DNA from: UBA9676 sp036522155
GTDB taxonomy: Bacteria > Actinomycetota > Actinomycetes > Streptosporangiales > Streptosporangiaceae
Length of the DNA: 15,998 bases
Direction: 5' to 3'
NCBI GenBank assembly: GCA_036522155.1
Contig: DATDGI010000197.1
Location: 1-15,998, forward strand
Shown piece after piece: positions 6,346 to 13,820 of the stretch. How positions within the stretch are numbered: the stretch's first letter is position 1; each line of letters begins with the position of its first letter. The notes beneath the pieces are model-generated. The model had not been told where the DNA came from and made no database searches. It saw nothing but the letters and a program-made list of their open reading frames with translations. The position numbers and the translations under genes were made by a program.

Positions 6346-7857
6346 ATGGGATCGCGAGGGTCCACGCCAGCTGGGCACAGGACCCGCCGCTGGGGCCGGT
6401 CCTGGAACGCACGCGCATCGGGTGACGTTGGTCTGTGCGTGGAGCAAGTCGCGCGGGTCATCGACCATGCGGTCAAGGAACTCTTCCCGGCCGGTGCGGT
6501 GGTGCGGGCCGAATTGCTGCGCAACGGCGACGACCCGGCGATCGGGCCTGGCCAGCTGATGGTCCGGGTGGTCGTTCCCGGGCACGGCGGTGCGGATGTC
6601 CTGGCCGCCTGGGCAGGCAGCCACCGGCCACGGATGGATGAACTCCGGCGCGAGCTGTCGCTCCGGCTCCCCTCGGCCAGGCTGCTCGAGTTCACCCTTG
6701 AGGATGCTGACCCGGGCACCGCGCCGATCAGCATGCCCGACGACGGCTCGCTGGCCGCGGAGCAGCTGTCCAGCCGGGAGATCGTGACGAAAGCGCTCGC
6801 CTTGCTGCGCGAGAACTACGTGTTCCCCGACCAGGCCGAACGCGTCGCCACCGAGATCGAGGCCCGGCTCGCGGCCGGCGAGTACGACAACCTGGACGAG
6901 ATCACCCTGACCGAAGAGCTCACCGGCCATCTGCAAACGGCCAGCGGAGACAAGCACCTGCGGGTGCGTCTCGGCGGCGGCCCGCTGGCCCGCGGGAACG
7001 GTCTCGGCTCCCGCCGTTCCGGGCCCGGGCGTGATTCCGCCGGCCCCCGCCCTCCCGGGCGCAGGCGTGATTCCGCCGGCTCTCGCCGCGGCAGCGCGGC
7101 CGGGGAGGATGATCCCCACGGCAGCGACGGACCAGCCGATCACGACTTGAAACGGCTGAAAGCGCGCCGGACCGGAAGGCTCGACAACTTCGGCATACGC
7201 CGGGTGGAGCGGCTGGACGGCAATATCGGCTATCTCGACCTGCACCGGGTGCCCATGCCCGAGAACGCTGGCCCGGCCATCGCCGCGGCGATGGAACTGG
7301 TCTCAGGGACCTACGCCCTGATCATCGACCTGCGGCACAACGGCGGCGGTTCCCCGCACGGGGTGGCGTTCTGGTGCAGCTACCTATTCGCCGAGGATCC
7401 AACGCACTTCAATGACATCTTCCGCGCGGATACGGGTGAGACCCGGCAGTTCTGGTCCTACCCGTATCTGCCGGGCAGCCGCTATCTGGACCGGCCGGTA
7501 TACGTGCTGACCAGCAGCCGGACGTTCTCCGGTGGCGAAGACTTCTGCTACACGCTGCAGGCGCTGGGCCGGGCGGAAGTCATCGGCGAGACGACCGGCG
7601 GCGGCGCCCACCCGACCCGGCCGTTCCCGATCAGTGCCGCCGTCCACATCGGCATCCCGTTCGCCCGCTCGATCAGCCCGGTCACCGGCACGAACTGGCA
7701 GGGCACCGGGGTGGTGCCGGACACCCCCGTGCCCGCGGATCAGGCCTATGACGTCGCCTACGGCAAGGCCCTCCGGCAGGTGCTGGCGACCAGCGACGTG
7801 CCACCGCCCATGGCCGAGGAGGTCCGCGCCGCGCTCGCGGCCATGAACGGGAGCTGA
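6346..7857 (+). CDS. S41 (IRBP-like) peptidase-fold protein with unrecognised N-terminal domain
   Basis: The C-terminal two-thirds match S41 peptidases of the IRBP/tail-specific-protease type. Motifs are NIGYLDLHRV, the strand LIIDLRHNGGG and TSSRTFSGGEDF, whose serine (Ser395) is the expected nucleophile. ETTGGGAHPTRPFP and WQGTGVVPDTPV follow. The CtpA-style Lys of the Ser-Lys dyad is not evident, as in many IRBP-like members. Residues about 32-135 form a helix-strand-strand-helix-strand module (VARVIDHAVKELFPAG…LMVRVVVPG) that I cannot assign. About 70 residues, partly low-complexity, separate HLRVRL from FGIRRVE, where relatives usually have about 25. There is no signal peptide, so it is probably cytoplasmic. 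The first 31 residues look non-coding-like, and GTG at 6439 (MEQVARVID) is a plausible alternative start. No clear Shine-Dalgarno supports either. It diverges from the NTPase gene. Confidence 0.85.
   Translation: MGSRGSTPAGHRTRRWGRSWNARASGDVGLCVEQVARVIDHAVKELFPAGAVVRAELLRNGDDPAIGPGQLMVRVVVPGHGGADVLAAWAGSHRPRMDELRRELSLRLPSARLLEFTLEDADPGTAPISMPDDGSLAAEQLSSREIVTKALALLRENYVFPDQAERVATEIEARLAAGEYDNLDEITLTEELTGHLQTASGDKHLRVRLGGGPLARGNGLGSRRSGPGRDSAGPRPPGRRRDSAGSRRGSAAGEDDPHGSDGPADHDLKRLKARRTGRLDNFGIRRVERLDGNIGYLDLHRVPMPENAGPAIAAAMELVSGTYALIIDLRHNGGGSPHGVAFWCSYLFAEDPTHFNDIFRADTGETRQFWSYPYLPGSRYLDRPVYVLTSSRTFSGGEDFCYTLQALGRAEVIGETTGGGAHPTRPFPISAAVHIGIPFARSISPVTGTNWQGTGVVPDTPVPADQAYDVAYGKALRQVLATSDVPPPMAEEVRAALAAMNGS
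7028..7080 (+). repeat. 36-bp-period direct repeat inside the S41 gene
   Basis: The 17-mer GGCGTGATTCCGCCGGC occurs at 7028-7044 and again at 7064-7080, exactly 36 bp (12 codons) apart, in GC-rich filler. In frame it encodes RDSAG twice within an Arg/Gly/Ser/Pro-rich stretch. The phase is maintained, so the duplication did not break the gene. It falls in the inserted loop of the S41 domain. Confidence 0.85.
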
Positions 7858-7941
7858 TTCCCGGGTCGCGGCCGCAGTACGCGAGGATCTTCACGGCCCG
7901 TGCGCATCTCGCGCGCCGGGAAGGGCAACCGAGGAGCAGCG

Positions 7942-8268
7942 ATGAGCGAGCTGGACGTCATCGTCATTCACATCCGCGCCGATCAGGCGGCGGAGTACGA
8001 GCGCCTCTTCGCCGAGCGGGAACTGCCGCGCTGGCGCGAGTACAAGGCCCGCGGTGCCTTCATCAGCGCCCGGATGTCACGGGCTGCGTTTGGCACGGAC
8101 GACCGCGCGGACGTGGCCAAGTACGTCATCGTCGTCGAGGTGCCCAGCCATGCCGAGCACAGTGAGCATGACGCCGACCCGGGATTCCAGGAGTTCAACC
8201 GCCTGGCCGACGCGTTCCAGCCCGAGCACCCGCTGGTGTACGGCGGCGAGGTACTGCACGCGGTCTGA
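7942..8268 (+). CDS. Small conserved hypothetical protein, dimeric alpha-beta-barrel-like
   Basis: The 108-residue product begins MSELDVIVIHIRADQ and alternates strands and helices (VIVIHIR, AAEYERLFAERELPRW, YVIVVEVPS, FQEFNRLADAFQP). That pattern resembles ferredoxin-like dimeric alpha-beta barrel proteins such as antibiotic monooxygenase, EthD or Dabb families. I cannot assign it to one of these, and no catalytic residue is obvious. The ATG at 7942 is preceded by GAGGAG at 7931-7936 with good spacing, which decides it over the in-frame GTG 42 bases upstream. It lies 84 bp after the S41 gene in the same direction and may or may not be cotranscribed. Its stop is only 15 bp from the end of the convergent secreted-protein gene, leaving almost no room for separate terminators. 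Confidence 0.8.
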   Translation: MSELDVIVIHIRADQAAEYERLFAERELPRWREYKARGAFISARMSRAAFGTDDRADVAKYVIVVEVPSHAEHSEHDADPGFQEFNRLADAFQPEHPLVYGGEVLHAV

Positions 8269-8283
8269 CCGGTCCAGCGGTGG

Positions 8284-9261
8284 CTAGGGCGTCCGGTTGG
8301 CGTCGATCTGGTCGAAGTCGCCATGGCCGTTGCTGCTGCCACCGCCGCCCGACCACTGCCACATGAGCGCGTGCTTGTTGCCGCTGGTGATCCCGCCGAA
8401 GAAGCGCGCGCAGGTGGCGGACGCGGTGCCGGTCAGGCACCAGCCCGCAGGCGGGTGGGCCAGGCTGCTGGTGAACGACTCATACGTCCATTCGTAGGTG
8501 TTCGGTATCGATGAGGCCGGGCCGGTGCCGAAGATCTGCGCCCAGATGTCGGGTGCCGAGTACACGCCCGTTTTGTACGAGGAGTGACCGGCCAGGTAGG
8601 CGGCGAATCCGTTGAGGTCGGCCCGGTCGACGGCGGCCGGGATGAAGGAGGCGCGGACCACGCCGCTGCAGGGCGAGGTGTAGACGGAGTTCCAGCCGTT
8701 GTCGGGGGCTGGGGTGTAGCTGGGCGCATCGCCCGGGAGCTCGATGTCGGCGAAGACGACCGGGTAGGTCACGTGCAGCTGCGCGATGTGGGCCAGGGCC
8801 CGCGCCGCCTGCCGCCCGCCCCAGGCGTAGGCCTCGGTGGCGGTGCCGTTGTAATGCGGGTCGACTCCTGGCCCGCCCATGAACCAGTACACGCCGGTGC
8901 CGATGCCCAGGTGATGGGCGGTGAAGTTGGTGTCGGCCTGGGCGCTGTTGGCCGCGGACCAGACCACGATCTTGTGGCATCCGGCCAGGACCGCCCAGTT
9001 GCCGGCCATCCCGATGTAGCCGCCGTACGGGCCGCCGATCACCGGCTCCTGGTACGGCGCGCTCCCGGAGATGGTGATGGTGCGGCTATCCGTCCCATAC
9101 CAGAAACCCGCGGGCTGGTCGGCGCGGTGCACCCCGGCCGTCGCCATGGCCGGGCCGGAACCCAGCAGCGCCGTGGCCGTGGCCAGCAGGATCGTGCTGA
9201 CCGTGGCCACCGCGCGGCCGCCACTCGCCCGGCGCCATCCGCGCCATGCCCTGGTTGTCAC
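8284..9261 (-). CDS. Secreted glycoside-hydrolase-like (TIM-barrel) protein, hypothetical
   Basis: The 325-residue product begins with a basic n-region (TTRAWRGWRRASGGR), a hydrophobic core (VATVSTILLATATALLG) and a likely cleavage near PAMA-TA. It is therefore probably exported by Sec. The mature part has GVYWFMGGPG, the acidic strand end VVFADIELPG, TGVYSAPDIW and, near the C-terminus, MWQWSGG…DFDQIDANR. This order of short motifs recalls the DUF1906/GH25-like TIM-barrel folds, with an acidic residue after a strand and a terminal WQ-W/Y…D motif. The resemblance is distant and the substrate is unknown. The start is the GTG at 9259-9261, because the signal peptide begins there. The frame remains open upstream only as antisense to the fumarase cluster. 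It diverges from fumC across 132 bp and converges on the gene ending at 8268. Confidence 0.82.
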   Translation of the reverse strand: MTTRAWRGWRRASGGRAVATVSTILLATATALLGSGPAMATAGVHRADQPAGFWYGTDSRTITISGSAPYQEPVIGGPYGGYIGMAGNWAVLAGCHKIVVWSAANSAQADTNFTAHHLGIGTGVYWFMGGPGVDPHYNGTATEAYAWGGRQAARALAHIAQLHVTYPVVFADIELPGDAPSYTPAPDNGWNSVYTSPCSGVVRASFIPAAVDRADLNGFAAYLAGHSSYKTGVYSAPDIWAQIFGTGPASSIPNTYEWTYESFTSSLAHPPAGWCLTGTASATCARFFGGITSGNKHALMWQWSGGGGSSNGHGDFDQIDANRTP

Positions 9262-9393
9262 ACCGCACCGCCTAGAGTGAGATTCCTGGCCCGTCCCCGC
9301 TCTATGAACGAGGACCCATCCCGGCCAGTTTCCACCACCGGCAGGAGACGGCAGCCACGTCCCTGGCGGGATGACCCGCGTCAGGAGCAGATC

Positions 9394-10887
<1,494 letters not shown>

Positions 10888-10926
10888 CGGGCAGCACCCC
10901 GCCACCGCACCACCCGGGCAGCGCCC

Positions 10927-12084
10927 ATGGTGACCGGGGCGGACTTCGATCAGCTGCTGGTCCTGCTGCGGGCGTTCATCCGGCGCGAGGTGATGCCAGC
11001 CGAAGCCAGCATCGACGAGACGGACGAGATCCCGGCCCGCCTGATCGCCCAGGCCAAGGACATGGGGCTGTACGGCTATGCGCTGCCGGCCGAGTACGGC
11101 GGCCTCGGCCTGTCGGTATCGCAGCAGGTGCGGGTGGCCATCGAGCTCGGCTACGCCGCCCCCGCCTTCCGGTCGCTGTTCGGCACGAACAACGGGATCG
11201 CCGGCCAGGTCCTCGTCCTGGCCGGCACCGAACAGCAGCGCAAGCGGTGGCTGCCCCGGCTCGCCTCCGGGGAGGTGGTGGCGTCGTTCGCGCTGACCGA
11301 GCCGGACGCGGGCTCCGACCCGAGCCGGCTGGCCACGACCGCACGGCCGGTGAAGGGGGATGGGGAGGCGGGCGGGGGCTGGGTGATCGACGGCCTCAAG
11401 CGCTACATCACCAACGCCCCGGTCGCCGACGTCTTCATGGTGTTCGCGCGCACCGATCCGCAGGCGCCGCCCGGCAAGAGCATCGGGGTGTTCGTCGTGC
11501 CCGCCGGTACGGACGGAGTGGCGGTGGCGGCGCGGGATCACAAAATGGGCCAGGCCGGCGCCTGGACGGCGGACGTCGCGTTCACCGGCGTCCGCCTGCC
11601 GGCCGACGCTCTCGTCGGCGAGGCCGCCCAAACTGGATACGCAACGGCGCTGCGCAGCCTCGCGCACGGGCGGCTGACGATAGCCGGCGTCTGTGTCGGC
11701 GTCGCGGCCCGGCTGATCGACGAAAGCGTCAGCTACGCCAAGCAGCGCTCGCAGGGAGGCCACCCGATCGGCGAGTACCAGCTCATCCAGGCCATGCTCG
11801 CGGACTCACAGACCGAATACCTGGCCGCCCGGGCGCTGGTGCTCGACGCCGCCGCCCAGTACGAGGCGGGCACCGACCGGCGGCTGGCGCCGTCGGCGGC
11901 GAAGTACTTCGCCAGCGAGGCGGTCGGCCGCATCGCCGACCGCGCGGTCCAGATCCACGGCGGCTCCGGCTACATCCGCGGCATCCCGGTGGAAAGGCTG
12001 TACCGGGACGTGCGGCTGTTCCGGATCTACGAGGGCACCAGCCAGATCCAGCAATTGGTGATCGCCCGCGAACTGCTCCGCTGA
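10927..12084 (+). CDS. Acyl-CoA dehydrogenase
   Basis: This is a flavoprotein that introduces an alpha,beta double bond into acyl-CoA and passes electrons to an electron-transfer flavoprotein. The 385-residue length is typical. Features in order: an N-terminal helical domain (RAFIRREVMPAE, GLYGYALPAEYGGLGL), the FAD-contact strand FALTEPDAGSDPSRLATTA and the helical C-terminal domain. The latter contains DRAVQIHGGSGYIRG and IYEGTSQIQQLVIARELL, in which Glu369 occupies the catalytic-base position of the medium-chain enzyme. The substrate cannot be read from the sequence. It starts 39 bp after fumC at ATG 10927, with the next codon GTG. A ribosome binding site is weak, suggesting coupling to upstream translation. 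It is followed 22 bp later by the decarboxylase gene. The context suggests degradation of an aromatic, branched or similar acyl-CoA. Confidence 0.94.
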   Translation: MVTGADFDQLLVLLRAFIRREVMPAEASIDETDEIPARLIAQAKDMGLYGYALPAEYGGLGLSVSQQVRVAIELGYAAPAFRSLFGTNNGIAGQVLVLAGTEQQRKRWLPRLASGEVVASFALTEPDAGSDPSRLATTARPVKGDGEAGGGWVIDGLKRYITNAPVADVFMVFARTDPQAPPGKSIGVFVVPAGTDGVAVAARDHKMGQAGAWTADVAFTGVRLPADALVGEAAQTGYATALRSLAHGRLTIAGVCVGVAARLIDESVSYAKQRSQGGHPIGEYQLIQAMLADSQTEYLAARALVLDAAAQYEAGTDRRLAPSAAKYFASEAVGRIADRAVQIHGGSGYIRGIPVERLYRDVRLFRIYEGTSQIQQLVIARELLR

Positions 12085-12106
12085 CGCCCCACCGGGAGGA
12101 GCGGCT

Positions 12107-13708
12107 ATGACCACGGTCCGGGCGGCGGCCATCGATCTGCTCCGGGCGCACGGGTTCACGACCTGGTTCGGCAACCCCGGGTCCTCGGAGATGACGATGC
12201 TGCAGGACTTCCCGCCGGACTTCCGCTACGTGCTGGGCCTGCAGGAGATGGTCCCGGTCGGGATGGCCGACGGCTACGCCCAGGTCACCGGCGGGCCCGC
12301 GCTGGTCAACCTGCACACCGCGCCCGGGGTCGGGAACGCGATGGGGGCGATCTACAACGCGGCCATGAACAAGACGCCGCTGCTGATCACGGCCGGCAAC
12401 CAGCGCCGCGACATGCAGAACCAGTACACGCTGCTGACCAGCGTCGACCCCACCACCCTGCCGAAGCCGTACGTGAAGTGGTCGGCCGAGCCCGCGGCCG
12501 CCAGCGAGGTCCCCGCCGTCCTGGCGCACGCCATCCACATCGCCATGACCCCGCCCTGCGGCCCGGTCTTCGTCTCGATACCCATGGACGACATGGCCGC
12601 CGAGCTCAGCCCGGCGCAGGCCGCCGACATCGCGGTGCTGCGCGACCGGAAGGTGGCCCAGGCGGGGTCGCTCAGCCCGGAGGCGGTCAGCGCGATAGCG
12701 GCCCGGCTGGACGCGGCGGCCTCGCCCGCCCTGGTCGTCGGGGGCGACGTGGACCGCTGCGGGGCCCGCGGCAGCCTTGTCGCGCTGGCCGAGCGCACCC
12801 ACGCCCCGGTATGGACGGCGCCGCTGCCCGGGTTCTCCGGGTTCCCTGAGAACCATCCCCAGTACCGCGGGCAACTGCTCCCCGGGGCCGCCTGGATCTC
12901 TCAGGCGCTGACCGGGCACGACCTGGTGCTGGTCATCGGGGCGCCGGTCTTCCGGTACTACCCGCACGTCCCCGGCCCGTACCTGCCCGCAGGAACCTCG
13001 CTCGTCCAGATCACCAACGACCCCGACGAGGCCGCCCGGGCGCCGGCCGGCGACGCGATCGTGGCGGACATCGCCGCCGCCTCGGCCGCCCTGGCGCAGG
13101 CCGTGCGCCAGACCACCCGGCCGCGGCCGCCGGCCCGGCCCGCACCGGCCCCGCTCGTTCCCTCGGTGGCCCCCATGGCCCCGCAGGCGCTGTGGGCCGC
13201 GGTCGCCCAGGCTGGCGTGCCGGACACCCTGTGGGTGAGCGAGTCGGCCAGCAACAAGCCCGCGATGATCGACGCCATCCGGCCGGGTGCGCCGCTGTCC
13301 AACCTGGCCGGGGCCGGCGGCGGGCTCGGATTCGGCGTCTGCGCCGCGGTCGGCGCGCAACTGGCCGCACCGGACCGCCCGGTCATCGGGCTGCTCGGCG
13401 ACGGCGCCATCCAGTACGCGATCACCGCGCTGTGGACGGCCGCCGCCTACGTGATCCCGGTCACGCTGGTCGTCGCGTCGAACGCCGAATACGGCATCCT
13501 CAAGCAGTTCGGGCTGCGCGAGCAGACCGCCGGGGTGCCCGGCCTGGACCTGCCCGGCCTGGACATCGTGGCCACCGCCGCCAGCTACGGCGTGGACGCC
13601 TACCAGGCCCGCAGCACCGACGACGTGACCGACCTGGTCCGGGCGGGCGCCGCCGACCGGGACCGCCCAACGCTGATCAACGCGGCCATCACCAAGGTCG
13701 GGAGCTGA
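12107..13708 (+). CDS. mdlC: Benzoylformate decarboxylase-like ThDP-dependent enzyme
   Basis: This is a thiamine-diphosphate decarboxylase. The best match is benzoylformate decarboxylase (benzoylformate to benzaldehyde and CO2, mandelate pathway). The 533-residue protein aligns well with my memory of Pseudomonas MdlC. It has GNPGSSEM with Ser26, LQEMVPVGMADGYAQ with Glu47, NLHTAPGVGNAMGA with His70 and EAARAPAGDAIVADI-type text. The ThDP-binding segment GDGAIQYAITALW is followed by …VVASNAEYG. Ser26, Glu47 and His70 keep the same numbers. The reference His281 position reads FRYYPH, with Tyr285 where His is expected and His287 two residues later, so substrate preference or mechanism may differ. 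Clear GGGAGGA at 12094-12100 precedes ATG 12107. It is third in the same-strand cluster with fumC and the acyl-CoA dehydrogenase. Related 2-oxo-acid decarboxylases remain possible. Confidence 0.88.
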   Translation: MTTVRAAAIDLLRAHGFTTWFGNPGSSEMTMLQDFPPDFRYVLGLQEMVPVGMADGYAQVTGGPALVNLHTAPGVGNAMGAIYNAAMNKTPLLITAGNQRRDMQNQYTLLTSVDPTTLPKPYVKWSAEPAAASEVPAVLAHAIHIAMTPPCGPVFVSIPMDDMAAELSPAQAADIAVLRDRKVAQAGSLSPEAVSAIAARLDAAASPALVVGGDVDRCGARGSLVALAERTHAPVWTAPLPGFSGFPENHPQYRGQLLPGAAWISQALTGHDLVLVIGAPVFRYYPHVPGPYLPAGTSLVQITNDPDEAARAPAGDAIVADIAAASAALAQAVRQTTRPRPPARPAPAPLVPSVAPMAPQALWAAVAQAGVPDTLWVSESASNKPAMIDAIRPGAPLSNLAGAGGGLGFGVCAAVGAQLAAPDRPVIGLLGDGAIQYAITALWTAAAYVIPVTLVVASNAEYGILKQFGLREQTAGVPGLDLPGLDIVATAASYGVDAYQARSTDDVTDLVRAGAADRDRPTLINAAITKVGS

Positions 13709-13718
13709 CCGGTTCCCA

Positions 13719-13732
13719 GCGGTCGCGACCGC
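13719..13732 (+). terminator. 14-bp perfect palindrome after the decarboxylase gene
   Basis: GCGGTCGCGACCGC begins 10 bases after the mdlC-like stop. As RNA it folds into a 5-bp stem with a CGCG tetraloop. It has no T-tract, so it could be a weak terminator for the three-gene cluster, or a protein-binding palindrome upstream of the next gene. Confidence 0.3.
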
Positions 13733-13760
13733 ATAAAGGGGCACGAAAACCCTGTAACGC

Positions 13761-13789
13761 TTGTCTGCCTTTCATAGTTCCGTTATAGG
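13761..13789 (+). promoter_or_regulatory. Putative sigma-70-like promoter for the secreted BNR-repeat gene
   Basis: TTGTCT (13761-13766) and TATAGG (13784-13789) are separated by 17 bp in a stretch clearly richer in A/T than its surroundings, about 30 bp upstream of the start codon. The expected transcription start would be near 13796, giving a leader of about 25 nt. The -10 lacks the conserved final T, so the assignment is moderate. Confidence 0.4.
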
Positions 13790-13792
13790 AGT

Positions 13793-13809
13793 AATAGGCA
13801 AAACCTATT
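13793..13809 (+). promoter_or_regulatory. Inverted repeat abutting the ribosome binding site
   Basis: AATAGG (13793-13798) and CCTATT (13804-13809) are perfect inverted repeats around a CAAAA loop. They end two bases before the AGGAGG ribosome binding site (13811-13816) of the secreted protein. The repeat overlaps the predicted transcription start. It could be an operator for a repressor or a 5'-end mRNA hairpin affecting stability or initiation. Confidence 0.45.
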
Positions 13810-13820
13810 GAGGAGGCAGG

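Noticed and set aside
6250..7245. 331-codon minus-strand frame opposite the S41 gene
   Set aside because: The S41 motifs are in the plus-strand frame. This one is repetitive AAARAGG-type text across the low-complexity insertion.
11783..13744. 653-codon minus-strand frame opposite the decarboxylase
   Set aside because: It is low-complexity Arg/Gly-rich text antisense to a well-supported ThDP enzyme, typical of high-GC shadow frames.
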